Assembly (NCBI GenBank): GCA_964601895.1
Contig: CAZROT010000001.1
Span: 310,001-374,000 of the forward strand
DNA length: 64,000 nucleotides
Direction of reading: 5' to 3'
Origin: CAZROT01 sp964601895
GTDB lineage: Bacteria; Pseudomonadota; Gammaproteobacteria; Enterobacterales; Enterobacteriaceae
Position numbers and translations under genes: made by a program. The notes below the pieces were generated by a model. The model had not been told where the DNA came from, did not search any database, and saw nothing but the letters and a program-made list of their open reading frames with translations. Positions 18,780 through 28,001 of this stretch are shown one piece after another (the stretch's first letter is position 1; every line of letters begins with the position of its first letter).

Positions 18780-19038
18780 TGTTTTCTGGCTCCGTGTATG
18801 ACAGATTTTTTAATTTATTTTTACCCATCTCTGTTTCTTTCCGTCACGGAAAATACAGAATGCCGGAGAATGATAACGCTTCTCCACAGACTATCAAAAT
18901 TCGGCTATTTTAATTCCATTAGCGTAGATTAATGAGTTATCTATGTTATATTCGGTCAAAACATCCATGACAGGGTATTATTTATTGTATTAGCATGAAA
19001 ATTAAGTGTTTTTATACTAATATCAGGAATTCGCAATT
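18780..19038. other. hrpA upstream region
   Basis: About 260 bp of AT-rich sequence separates hrpA from the small frame at 19039. It presumably carries the hrpA promoter, but I see no confident promoter or operator. Confidence 0.3.
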
Positions 19039-19173
19039 ATGAAAAAGAATATATTTATACTAGTATGGTCAGTGGCTATATTAACAACGTTCATGTCACT
19101 ATCCTGCATATTTTTTTTAAAAAACCTGTCAACTCAGTTCTGGGAAATTACCCAGTCCTGTCAGCAATTATGA
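19039..19173 (+). CDS. Possible small membrane protein (44 residues)
   Basis: An uninterrupted frame starting MKKNIFILVW continues with a hydrophobic run to about residue 28 and a short polar tail ending SCQQL. A CAGGA sequence lies about 10 nt before the ATG. It looks like one transmembrane helix or an uncut signal peptide. It lies 110 bp before the membrane-tailed ToxR-like gene on the same strand. ToxR/PsaE-type regulators often pair with a small membrane partner, so a partner role is conceivable but purely inferred. It may be a chance frame. Confidence 0.35.
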   Translation: MKKNIFILVWSVAILTTFMSLSCIFFLKNLSTQFWEITQSCQQL

Positions 19174-19283
19174 GGATGAATTAACAAATAATAAAATTTC
19201 ATTGTGAATTTTATATATCATCTGTAATCAAACAGTAACTGTCTATTTTGTAATTTTATAAGACAATTTAAAGTGGATAAATT

Positions 19284-19826
19284 ATGAATACGTCTCAGAT
19301 GACACCATCGAAAAACTTTTTTCTTATTAACGGACGATTTGTTTTTGATGCGTGCAGTATGAAATTAACTGACAGCCATCACACACAACGTTCTGTCTAT
19401 CTGTCATATAAAGAAGGGCAATTGTTGCATCTTATATTGACCAACTCCAATAATAAGAATGATATTATTGAATCACTGTGGGGGAAACATAATGTGATCG
19501 TTTCTGATAACAGTTATTATAAAATTATTCATATTCTGCGCAAAAAATTGCTTTCCATTGGGTTACCTAAAGAAACCTTACGCACGCAATCCAGAATGGG
19601 ATTAGTGTGTGTATTACCGGTAGAACAGCTGGAAAACGCCATGCATATACCCGATGCTGTGGTTATTGAGCCTGATACTACTATTACTACTGCTATAAAC
19701 AGTAATAACCTGCCGGTAAATAATGACGGTCTGTCATTTAATAAACGCTACAGCTATGGAATAGCACTGGCTGCGCTTATTGTCGTCACCAACATGATTT
19801 TTCTGATTTCATTTTTTATGATCTAA
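19284..19826 (+). CDS. ToxR-like winged-helix regulator with C-terminal membrane segment
   Basis: The N-terminal 110 residues fit the OmpR/ToxR/CadC winged-helix fold: an ELTDSHHTQR-like strand, SYKEGQLLHLIL, IIESLWG, then SDNSYYKIIHILRKKL and a TQSRMGLVCVL wing. A linker of about 40 residues and one hydrophobic helix (about 155-178) end the protein at residue 180, so almost nothing is left outside the membrane. This differs from HilA, which has a large TPR domain and is soluble. Its place at the end of the T3SS locus, convergent with iacP, suggests control of the secretion genes, as for membrane-bound regulators of other virulence loci. Regulatory target is an inference. No strong ribosome site is seen. 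Confidence 0.75.
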   Translation: MNTSQMTPSKNFFLINGRFVFDACSMKLTDSHHTQRSVYLSYKEGQLLHLILTNSNNKNDIIESLWGKHNVIVSDNSYYKIIHILRKKLLSIGLPKETLRTQSRMGLVCVLPVEQLENAMHIPDAVVIEPDTTITTAINSNNLPVNNDGLSFNKRYSYGIALAALIVVTNMIFLISFFMI

Positions 19827-19864
19827 AAAAAAGCAGAAATAATAGCGATTATTTCTGCTTTTTT
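19826..19864. terminator. Bidirectional terminator between the ToxR-like gene and iacP
   Basis: A 12-bp perfect stem (AGCAGAAATAAT at 19832-19843, ATTATTTCTGCT at 19848-19859) with a 4-nt loop has T-runs on both sides. It can therefore end both converging transcripts. Confidence 0.9.
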
Positions 19865-19902
19865 AACAGCTTTCCCCGGTACATTCTGGTAGAGGTTAAC
19901 TT

Positions 19903-20181
19903 CTACTGGTCTGTCTGTCCTGAGGACTTACCCTGTATTTCCATAATTAATGCCACCACATCACCGACAGTAAATATTCTGGCTAACTGCTCTGCGGTCA
20001 TTTTAAAGTTATACTGCCCTTCCAGCGCCATGACAAACTCTATCATATAGATTGAATCCATCTTCAAATCTTTAATCAGATCACTGTCTTTAGTAATCAC
20101 GCGTTCATTAACTAAAATGGACTCAATGATGGTACTGATAGCAGCAAACAGCTCAGCATTCAGCCTGACTTGTGTACCCAT
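19903..20181 (-). CDS. iacP: T3SS-associated acyl carrier protein IacP
   Basis: Small acidic acyl-carrier-like protein (92 residues). The phosphopantetheine attachment motif is DSI at residues 42-44, so Ser43 would carry the cofactor; typical ACPs have DSL. It is the last gene of the sicA-sipBCD operon, the position of iacP in SPI-1 (where sipA intervenes). In Salmonella IacP influences secretion of translocators and effectors. AGGAG lies 4 nt before the ATG. A bidirectional terminator follows. Confidence 0.88.
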   Translation of the reverse strand: MGTQVRLNAELFAAISTIIESILVNERVITKDSDLIKDLKMDSIYMIEFVMALEGQYNFKMTAEQLARIFTVGDVVALIMEIQGKSSGQTDQ

Positions 20182-20231
20182 ATCGCTCCTGCCAGTAACA
20201 GGGCCTGCGTGCCGGCAGGCCCTGTAAAATG

Positions 20232-21893
20232 TTATACCCTCAGAAACTCCTTGGCACAGTCAACACAGGACTGAAATGCACTGGTCATAATTCTCACCAG
20301 GTTATCAAAAATACGATTCGACGAGCTGTATAGATCGGTAATGCGCTGCACAATGCCACTGACGGTATTCTGATTACCATTCCATTTGGTTTCAAAGGCA
20401 CTGTATATCTGTTGCATCATGTCCGTAGGCCCACTGCCAGGTCCACTTCCATTATCAAAAGAAGTAAGAATACTGTCTGACATATTCTTGACAATGGTGG
20501 TATCTATCCACACCTGAATACCGTTGTTTCCATCTCTTTCGAGGTAAAATCCCTCATTCAGGTTATTAGTCCAGTACGCTAACAGCTCGGTCCGCTGAGT
20601 ATCCGTCATATCCGGGTAAAACTTGATAAAAGTAAGCGGGTAACGGTATATGAGCTTGCCCGGATTCGCTGGATCCGGCACCGTGCTGGAAGGCGCAGTG
20701 CTAAAATATTTTGCCATTTGCGTATCAAAATGAGCTTTAAAGGCGTGATATTCAAAAATAATCTGCCCTGACTCCTTACTGGCTTTCAGGTAATTCACCT
20801 TGTCATTCATGGCGTCACTAAGATCCTTAAAAAATTCGGTATAGCCACCCTCAGGTGTCGTGGCAGGATCAGGGTAATCAGGAGGAAATTCCGGATCATA
20901 GGGTGGCATAGGATTCGGTGGCGTATATCCGCCCATAATATACTGATAGGTTTTTATGTAATTAGTATTAATCAATCCTATCTGCTGCTGCATACCCCAG
21001 AACATGGCAAAATCGCCGCCAGGCTCCCAGGGACTGATATCATCGGGATTACGCGGGATAGGCGCATCGGGAAAATAAGGTGGACGCGGCGACACAGGGA
21101 CAGGCGGTAGCCGCGGCATAGGAATGGCCGTCTGGGCACTGCGGCTTGCCTGTGGCGCGGCCATTGCCTGCGGCCCGGACGTGTCAGCAGCGCGCTTCTG
21201 CCGGGTGCGCAGACGCTGCTCAGTTTCAGATGGTTTATAGGTATTACTGAGATTTTGTGCAAAACCACCCGTCATCGCGGCCTTCAGCTGCTGCTCAAGG
21301 GGATCAGCCTGGGATCGCTGCGGCTGCCCCTGGGCGGGCCGTGAACTTTCAGGCTGTTTATGGGCACTGTTGATATTTTGTGCAAAATCACCCGTCATTA
21401 CTGACTTTAACTGCTGCCAGGACTGGTTAACCGCAGACTGCTGATGGCGGCTGTACACATTTTGACTGGTTTTAAGCTGTTTATGGGCATTGTTGAGATT
21501 TTCAGCACTGGCCTCGCGCGCAGCGGGCGAATTTTTTCCCGGTATCACGCGGGCGTTATCAGCAAGCATTTTAACGCTTTTTTCCACTCCGGCTCTTGCC
21601 TGCTCCAGCACGGGCTTTTTTTCCTGCAGGGGCACATCATTGAGTGCTTTGCCACTGAGTTTCTCAAACGACTGGCCTGCTTCAAGGAGATTCTGATAAA
21701 TCTGCAGCATTTTATCCCGGTGGGCGCCGGCAGGCAGGGCGTTCAGCTGCTGCTCAAGAGTGGCAAGTCGGGCGCCCAGTGTCGCTGCACTGGCTTCTGG
21801 CAGCTGACTGCTGGTGGTGAGCGCAGCTTTTTCTGACTTAATGGCGGGGCTATACCCTGGTGCACTGCTGACACCGATATTATCAACCGACAT
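20232..21893 (-). CDS. sipD: T3SS needle-tip protein, SipD/IpaD-like, enlarged
   Basis: The C-terminus (about residues 430-553) matches SipD: a WNGNQNTVSGIVQRITDLYS-type segment followed by SNRIFDNLVRIM and an end resembling SipD's last helix. It should cap the needle and seed translocon assembly. It is 553 residues against about 343 in Salmonella. The extra sequence includes a 41-residue periodic repeat (LKSVMTGDFAQN at 162 and LKAAMTGGFAQN at 203) and a proline-rich linker at about 258-345. The ATG at 21893 follows AAGGAGGTGTT. Third translocator gene in the sicA operon. Confidence 0.82.
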   Translation of the reverse strand: MSVDNIGVSSAPGYSPAIKSEKAALTTSSQLPEASAATLGARLATLEQQLNALPAGAHRDKMLQIYQNLLEAGQSFEKLSGKALNDVPLQEKKPVLEQARAGVEKSVKMLADNARVIPGKNSPAAREASAENLNNAHKQLKTSQNVYSRHQQSAVNQSWQQLKSVMTGDFAQNINSAHKQPESSRPAQGQPQRSQADPLEQQLKAAMTGGFAQNLSNTYKPSETEQRLRTRQKRAADTSGPQAMAAPQASRSAQTAIPMPRLPPVPVSPRPPYFPDAPIPRNPDDISPWEPGGDFAMFWGMQQQIGLINTNYIKTYQYIMGGYTPPNPMPPYDPEFPPDYPDPATTPEGGYTEFFKDLSDAMNDKVNYLKASKESGQIIFEYHAFKAHFDTQMAKYFSTAPSSTVPDPANPGKLIYRYPLTFIKFYPDMTDTQRTELLAYWTNNLNEGFYLERDGNNGIQVWIDTTIVKNMSDSILTSFDNGSGPGSGPTDMMQQIYSAFETKWNGNQNTVSGIVQRITDLYSSSNRIFDNLVRIMTSAFQSCVDCAKEFLRV

Positions 21894-22099
21894 GAACACC
21901 TCCTTAAATATAATAACAGGCAGAAATGAGCCTGCTCATTCCTGCCTTGTCAGCACCGATAAAAAGCATAACAGAATAAGATGACTGAATGCTGTTATCA
22001 TTGCTTAGTGCATTACCTTAACGCTGTGCCAGCCTCATTACTCCCTGAAGCTGGCACGTCAGCCGCTAAGATACGGCTTTACAACAGTGGTATTACCCA

Positions 22100-23968
22100 C
22101 TACACCGTTTTTTGCATCACACCAATACGGCTGTCGACGTGTCTGTTCACGATATCCTGGCTCTTCTGGAACACAGCTTTCAGGTCATCCTGCATGGCAC
22201 GATCATTGTTTGCCAGCTTCTCTGCGTATTTTTTCCCTTCCTCTGCCTGCATCTGCTTAACTTCCTCCTGGGTTGTGAAAATGTTGCCCACTCCACTGGT
22301 CAGCTGAGTGACTCCCTGCGCTGAGCCCGTAGCAACATTGCCCGCATGCACTGATGCGGCAGACTGAATTTTATTAATTTTTACCTGACTGTCAGATTCA
22401 ATGCGTTGTATCTCAGCTTTATTTCTCTGCAGATCAGCCTGAGCCTGCTGGTGCGTCATGCCGCGAATGTCCACTTCACGCTGCAATCCCGCCAGCTCAG
22501 TGGTTTCTTCCGGGCTGAGGTTCTGTTTAGCCTGCAGCTCAGTAAGCCTGAGCTGTTTTTCGGGAGGTAGTTGTGTCGGTTTAGCACCACCCTGTATATG
22601 CTCAGTCAGCATGGACTTCTGATTCTGTAACGGGGTTAACTGTGTCTGCTTGTTTTCAAGAGCAACATTGGTTTGCTTGTTGGCGTTCACCGCAGTTGCT
22701 GCCCCACCCACCGCTACCCCTGCACCTGCTGCTGCTGCTGCTACGCTGAAACCGGCATTAATGTTTGCTCTCTTTATCGCCTGCTGCTGTGTTAGCTTTG
22801 CCTGCTCTCCTTGCATTTTATCCTTTTCTGCTTCAGCAAGCCGCAAATCTTCCTGTAACTTAAGCATATCACTGCCTATTTTCCCCATGGTGATGAGCGT
22901 GCTGTCCTGTGCCATCACAAAGGTCGTGGCCACAGGCTGTAAGGAACGACTGGCAATATCCGCTACCTGCCCGGTGGTAATGGCACTAACCAGATTAGTG
23001 GTCCCTCCGAGAACCCCGAGCATATGCTGCGCCATGGTGCCGGGATCTGTCTTACCGTTAACACCGTTAGAGGCCATACTCAGTATATTCTGCACAATGT
23101 CACCCGCAGGTGGTAAGGCAGCAGCGACCTTAGCCGATGTTTCTCCTTTCACCGTACTGGCAATCTTACCGGCCTGTTCAAAAGCGGTGCTGGCGGCCTT
23201 ACCCGCCGTTTCAAAGGGATCGGCACCGGGTTGAATGCCTTCAGCAGCCACCTCCAGGCCTTTACCGACGGTATCCAATACAGAGTTAACCCGTCCAGCC
23301 ACTTCTTTACCGGTCGCCGCCGCCACTATACCGCCAATCCCTTTAAGGGCACCGGCAATACTCTGCAGGATACTGCTAATAGATCCCCCCTGGCTGGCAG
23401 CAGACGCAATAGCCAGGCTGTTACCCACAATATCTTCGATACCCGTCAGTACCTGACCGGCCATATTGGCTGACTTTGGATCCAGCTCAGCAACGAGCTG
23501 TCTGGCGCTCTCAATACCGGCATCCACGGCATTTTCAGCCTTTGCGTACGGACCTGCCGTACGCACATGTGTGCTGGGCTGCTCACTCACAATTGCCTGC
23601 AAAACACCCAGCCCGGTACCCATAATGCCACCAACCACCGCCATGGTCACATCAACGGGATCTTTATTCGCTGACGGCAAAGGCTGTGAGGCAAATTTAG
23701 CGTTTGTGGCCAGGGTGCCCATGGCAGCCATACCCTGAGACAGACGTTCATCATTTTCAATGAAGTAATTGAGCGCTTCCTGCTTTTGCTGCGGTGCATT
23801 GGTAGCCGCCGTCAGCTGCGCCTTTTCTGCGCCAGTCTGCGCCAGGGATTTACGTAACGCTTCCATGCCTTCAAGGCTGATTCTGCTGCTTTTAGCCGTG
23901 ACACCGGTTTCTATCGGTTCGAACGTCGTTACGGGCTTATGACCGCCCACGTCATTGATCATGCTCAT
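22100..23968 (-). CDS. sipC: T3SS translocator, SipC/IpaC-like, enlarged
   Basis: Placed between SipB and SipD homologues, as sipC in SPI-1. The C-terminal third has the SipC pattern: an alanine/glycine-rich stretch, then ATGSAQGVTQL-type and Gln/Glu-rich helices ending in a long amphipathic tail. A hydrophobic Ala/Gly segment near residue 410 (AAAAAGAGVAVGGAA) could be the membrane-inserting part, with a second Gly/Ala-rich stretch near residues 205-220. It is 622 residues against about 409 in SipC. The ATG at 23968 is chosen because GGGAGGTTAGC precedes it. Expected to form the host-membrane pore with SipB. Assignment leans on position, so confidence is moderate. Confidence 0.72.
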   Translation of the reverse strand: MSMINDVGGHKPVTTFEPIETGVTAKSSRISLEGMEALRKSLAQTGAEKAQLTAATNAPQQKQEALNYFIENDERLSQGMAAMGTLATNAKFASQPLPSANKDPVDVTMAVVGGIMGTGLGVLQAIVSEQPSTHVRTAGPYAKAENAVDAGIESARQLVAELDPKSANMAGQVLTGIEDIVGNSLAIASAASQGGSISSILQSIAGALKGIGGIVAAATGKEVAGRVNSVLDTVGKGLEVAAEGIQPGADPFETAGKAASTAFEQAGKIASTVKGETSAKVAAALPPAGDIVQNILSMASNGVNGKTDPGTMAQHMLGVLGGTTNLVSAITTGQVADIASRSLQPVATTFVMAQDSTLITMGKIGSDMLKLQEDLRLAEAEKDKMQGEQAKLTQQQAIKRANINAGFSVAAAAAGAGVAVGGAATAVNANKQTNVALENKQTQLTPLQNQKSMLTEHIQGGAKPTQLPPEKQLRLTELQAKQNLSPEETTELAGLQREVDIRGMTHQQAQADLQRNKAEIQRIESDSQVKINKIQSAASVHAGNVATGSAQGVTQLTSGVGNIFTTQEEVKQMQAEEGKKYAEKLANNDRAMQDDLKAVFQKSQDIVNRHVDSRIGVMQKTV

Positions 23969-24028
23969 GCTAACCTCCCAATACAACAATCATTGCATCA
24001 TATTCATGTCATCATTTATGAACTACTG

Positions 24029-26143
24029 TCAGGATTTAATCCCCATTTTTAAAATGCCCTTGCCCGCCTGCCCCTGGCTCTCTATTGCAGTCATCATATT
24101 TTCTGCGATATATCTGATAACCTCCTTCATATGCTCCAGGGTCTTATCTTTCTTAATTGCTTCAAACAATGCCTTGACCATATTGTTGGCATAGTCGGCA
24201 GCCGCAATATTTTTCTGAAGCGCTGCATTATAGACTGCGCCCCCTATCTGGGCACTGGCGGCGAGCACCGCACCCGTTGCCTGAGCAATTCTGGCCAGAC
24301 TGGCAATGTTATTTATCATTGCCTGGCTGGCTGCTTTGCCTAACGGACCCGCTATACTGCCTAATGCTGAACCAGCAGCACCCATAGAAACAACCATGAC
24401 AATTATCAGGGCAACAGCCATCAAGGCCATGGCAAGACCCTGAGCAATATCCTTACTTAAGCCCATACCTTCCAGTCCCTTGGCAAGTAATTCCATCAGG
24501 GGTTTTATGGCTTTTTCCATAAACATGTCAGTAAGCGTCTTTTTCCCCGCCAGCTGCAGTGCCGTATCCACCACCAGTACCGCCATCGCGATGGAGGCAA
24601 ACACCAGGGAAGCACCGCCGGTAAAAAGCGCGGCAGCAAAACTGACAATGGTGACAATCGCGGCAATCAGCTTGGCGATACAGCCCATGGCATCCGCTTT
24701 TCTTTTATTTTCTATCGCTTCATTCATTGCCTTTTCAGCAGCAGCAACTTCTGCCTGCTGAATAAGTTTCTTTTTCTGTACCATTGCATTGGCTGCCTCA
24801 AGGGCATTTTCATCCATCAGTATCAGCATCTCAAGCATGGCCAGCTCTGCACTGGCTTTGTTACTTAAGCCGTTAGTGTATTGCTGCTGCAGGAGCGCCG
24901 TTTTCATATTATGGTGAGTGGCATTGTAGGCCGACAGATCTTTGTAAAATTTCTCATTAGCAGTGCTAATCTTCTGAGAATTTTCGGCATATTTTGCACC
25001 CAATCCCGTCACTATTTTTTGCTGGGCAACCACTGCCGCCGCTGCTTCTTCGGCTTTTTTCTGTAAAGCCGCATCAGACGGGTTGGCGGCGGCCGCATCG
25101 GCAGCAGCCTTGCTGGCGGCTTTGAGATCAGTCAGGGTACTTTGTGCTTCCTTCAACTGCTGGCCCAGTGCATCATTTTCCGCCTGCAGGCCACTCACGG
25201 CATCATACTGATTCTTAAAATCCTCTGAAGCTGCTGCGTCGTTGGCCAGCAATGCATTCATACTCGACATCATATTTTCAATGCTGTTTTTATTAACGGT
25301 TTCCATCACCATATTGAAAAACATCATCGCCGCGGCCTTACCGCTCAGTGACGAACTGCTGCTTCCTGTTTCATCAGCAGCGCTGTCGGCTGCCAGTGTC
25401 GGCATCTCAGCATCGACATCCTCCAGCTTGTTAGCTTCATCAACAGCACTTTTTGCCGCGCTGCCCTGGGCAACGTGTGTGGCGGTCTGCGCATCCGTAG
25501 CCAGCCTGTGGCTGTCTTTGATACCCGCATCCTGGGCTAAGGCTTTTGGCTGCTGCCCCGGATTTCTTTCATTTCTGCTGGTATTCTGATTCTGACTGGT
25601 TTTGGTGTCCCTGCTGACAAATTTTGTCATCTGGTTGTTATCAGCAGCGTCCTCTGCGAGCGTATTACCAGGATCCGCTGACAGCGTAGCGGGGTCCTGC
25701 ATTTCCCGGGCGCTCTGTGTCTTCATCTGCACCTGAGGCGCCTGACTGCGGGCAGCCATGCTTTCCGGCGTGTTGCGCGCGGTCATTTCTTTTGCCACAT
25801 GCTGCTGTTTTGGTGCGTTATCGCTACGAGTATTGTCTGTTTTCTGGGCATCCCTTCTTTGTAGCTGAGCTCCGTCTTTAAGCGCGTCTTTGACCGCATT
25901 TGGCACCGGTTGCTTTAATTCGGGCGCACTGGGATCCCGCGGTGTACCACCGGTTGTTTTCGGCTGGTTTGCGTCTTCTGAAGCCTGTCTGGCAGCAACT
26001 TTGGCAAATTTAGCCGTTGCCTGCTCTGCCTGGTCAATCATGGCTTTCGGATCCAGACCGGCTTCACGCGTTTTATCTACAATCTCTTTAAATAATTGAT
26101 GCTCACGAATACTGCCTGGAGAATTATTGACTGGACCGCTCAT
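24029..26143 (-). CDS. sipB: T3SS translocator, SipB/IpaB-like, enlarged
   Basis: Large translocon subunit with the IpaB/SipB layout. The first 250 residues are long, polar and Gln/Ser-rich. A coiled-coil region follows at about 300-490. Two hydrophobic segments (about 493-532 and 571-600) flank a loop, and a helical C-terminus ends the protein. Family-like blocks include MLILMDENALEAANAMVQ and the TM pair starting IAAIVTIVSFAAALFTGG. It is 704 residues against about 593 in SipB. The ATG at 26143 follows the same AAGGAGGTGTT ribosome site as sipD. It lies 39 nt after sicA, which encodes its likely chaperone. Confidence 0.88.
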   Translation of the reverse strand: MSGPVNNSPGSIREHQLFKEIVDKTREAGLDPKAMIDQAEQATAKFAKVAARQASEDANQPKTTGGTPRDPSAPELKQPVPNAVKDALKDGAQLQRRDAQKTDNTRSDNAPKQQHVAKEMTARNTPESMAARSQAPQVQMKTQSAREMQDPATLSADPGNTLAEDAADNNQMTKFVSRDTKTSQNQNTSRNERNPGQQPKALAQDAGIKDSHRLATDAQTATHVAQGSAAKSAVDEANKLEDVDAEMPTLAADSAADETGSSSSSLSGKAAAMMFFNMVMETVNKNSIENMMSSMNALLANDAAASEDFKNQYDAVSGLQAENDALGQQLKEAQSTLTDLKAASKAAADAAAANPSDAALQKKAEEAAAAVVAQQKIVTGLGAKYAENSQKISTANEKFYKDLSAYNATHHNMKTALLQQQYTNGLSNKASAELAMLEMLILMDENALEAANAMVQKKKLIQQAEVAAAEKAMNEAIENKRKADAMGCIAKLIAAIVTIVSFAAALFTGGASLVFASIAMAVLVVDTALQLAGKKTLTDMFMEKAIKPLMELLAKGLEGMGLSKDIAQGLAMALMAVALIIVMVVSMGAAGSALGSIAGPLGKAASQAMINNIASLARIAQATGAVLAASAQIGGAVYNAALQKNIAAADYANNMVKALFEAIKKDKTLEHMKEVIRYIAENMMTAIESQGQAGKGILKMGIKS

Positions 26144-26182
26144 AAACACCTCCTTAAATTCCGCTCTACTCAAGACAGAACA

Positions 26183-26701
26183 TTACGCCCCTGGGGTAGT
26201 TTTTGCTGGCTGGCGTTTCTTCAGTGTTTCCAGATAAGCGGCTGCTTTCTTCTTTAATTCGCTGTCGCTGGAATAATCAATAACAATTTCAAAACATTGT
26301 ATTGCCTGCTCAGGCTTTTTAAGCATGATGTTACATTGCCCGGCATAAAAAACCGGCTTATAGTTTTTCTCACCTTTGTTGAGCGCATCGGCCAGTGCAT
26401 AAAGCTCAAGGGCCTTTTCATAGCGCTTTTTAAGCTGGTAAACCGCGGCCAGCCCCATCAGATAGTCAGGATTATAAAAATCGAAGATAGCCAGGAATCT
26501 GAAAAAAACTTCCGCATCATCGAGGCGCCCCTGATTATAAAATTCATAGGCATAGCTATAGATGCCTTTCATAAAAGAGTCAGGAATACCCTTGATATCT
26601 TTCAAAGTAGCACCGCCTTCAATGGCTTTATACAGCTTACTGACAAATTCATCCGTTTTTTTCTGATCGATAGTTTCATGACGATTTTTCTGACTCTTCA
26701 T
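26183..26701 (-). CDS. sicA: T3SS translocator chaperone SicA
   Basis: Class II chaperone with three TPR motifs that binds SipB/SipC-type translocators before secretion. The strongest block is YAYEFYNQGRLDDAEVFFRF followed by FYNPDYLMGLAAVYQLKK, essentially as in Salmonella SicA. The length is 172 residues (SicA 165). An upstream in-frame TTG exists, but the ATG at 26701 with GAGGA about 10 nt before it is preferred. In Salmonella free SicA also co-activates InvF, and both genes are present here. The 172-bp gap to spaS probably holds the promoter of the translocator operon. Confidence 0.95.
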   Translation of the reverse strand: MKSQKNRHETIDQKKTDEFVSKLYKAIEGGATLKDIKGIPDSFMKGIYSYAYEFYNQGRLDDAEVFFRFLAIFDFYNPDYLMGLAAVYQLKKRYEKALELYALADALNKGEKNYKPVFYAGQCNIMLKKPEQAIQCFEIVIDYSSDSELKKKAAAYLETLKKRQPAKTTPGA

Positions 26702-26873
26702 TTGAAGTATCCTCAAAAATTTAGGCTGTATGGAAAAGAAATACTTTTTATATAACTAAGAATAGTGAGTTATTTATAAAAAACTGTAATAAATCGACCG
26801 TAATAAAAAAATTTGCTTGTGCTGGATAAAAATATTGCTTATGGCAGAGTGGCAATTTAAGAAGGGATCAGGC

Positions 26874-27998
26874 TTATTTTCCGGTGTCGTTATCGACTGG
26901 CGGTGCCTGTGACGCCTGAGAATTCAATGGATTATCCTGCTGGCTGAACAGGCGCTCCTTACGCGGATCTCCCCCACTGAGCTCTACCTGTTTTAACCAC
27001 AACAGGATCTTCATGACATCAATCAGGGCGTCATCACGTACAAAGCTGTATAACTGGTGGCTGAAATAAATATTACGTGCAATACGCACATCGCGCACCA
27101 CCGGTATGCCAATTTCTTCTGCATAAGCAATAACCGCAAGGGCCTGCGCATTAATGGCACGTACCGCAATAAAAGGCAGTTCAATGACATCAGGGTTAAA
27201 ATAAATTGCGATGGCAATATGGGTAGGGTTAGCCACAACAAATTCAGAACTGGCAACATTGGATTTAGTCTGTTCAGATAATAATTCAAAATGTGCCTGC
27301 TTACGTGCACTTTTAATTTCAGGATTTCCTTCTGATTCCTTGTATTCTTTTTTAACCTCATGTTTTTCCATTTTTTGATCTTTCATATGCAGAAAATATT
27401 CCACCAGCGCATCAAAAATTAATACCAGTAAAGCAGTGGCTAAAAAAATAAATACAAAAGCCACGCCCATTGAAATAAATTCATTGATTAATGTATTGAT
27501 ATTACTACGATAAATCATAAAAACTTCGCGTTTGTAAAGAATATAAAATATATAAATAGCAACACAAAAAACAACTAAATACAGTAACGCTTTTACAATT
27601 TCCTTTACTGAACGCAGGCTGAATATTTTTTTAAATCCGGACACAGGATTAATATTATTCAAATCTAATTTTATCGCTTCGGTCGCCAGCTGAAACTTAC
27701 TTTGAAATAAAGCAAACAGCCCTCCTGAAAAAAGGCAAATACCAATAACAGGTAATACAAGAATAAAATACAGTCTCATTAATGTATTAATATAATGATT
27801 AATATCAACCGCACCAGGATGCTGCAGGATACTTTTAATAAATTCACTTAAGGAATATAAACTCAGACCATGGCCAATAAATGCAATGCCACAAAATAAT
27901 ACAATAGCAGCCGTTAAATCCTTACTTTTAAAGGTCTGTCCTTTTTTGGCAGAATCCCTGAGTTTTTTCTCGGTAGGTTGTTCGGTTTTTTCTGCCAC
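26874..27998 (-). CDS. spaS: T3SS export switch protein SpaS (SctU)
   Basis: Inner-membrane export-gate protein of the FlhB/YscU family that sets substrate order. Four hydrophobic segments occupy about residues 25-200, followed by a cytoplasmic domain. The self-cleavage motif NPTH is at 257-260, cutting expected after Asn257 (Salmonella SpaS N258). Family start MAEKTEQPTEKKLRDSAKKG is intact. It is 374 residues (SpaS 356), last gene of the inv-spa run, 3 nt after spaR. Confidence 0.97.
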   Translation of the reverse strand: MAEKTEQPTEKKLRDSAKKGQTFKSKDLTAAIVLFCGIAFIGHGLSLYSLSEFIKSILQHPGAVDINHYINTLMRLYFILVLPVIGICLFSGGLFALFQSKFQLATEAIKLDLNNINPVSGFKKIFSLRSVKEIVKALLYLVVFCVAIYIFYILYKREVFMIYRSNINTLINEFISMGVAFVFIFLATALLVLIFDALVEYFLHMKDQKMEKHEVKKEYKESEGNPEIKSARKQAHFELLSEQTKSNVASSEFVVANPTHIAIAIYFNPDVIELPFIAVRAINAQALAVIAYAEEIGIPVVRDVRIARNIYFSHQLYSFVRDDALIDVMKILLWLKQVELSGGDPRKERLFSQQDNPLNSQASQAPPVDNDTGK

Positions 27999-28001
27999 TG
28001 T

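Noticed and set aside
22650..23738. Several plus-strand frames opposite the sipC-like gene
   Set aside because: Antisense shadows in Ala/Gly-rich coding sequence; the minus-strand gene has a ribosome site and operon context.
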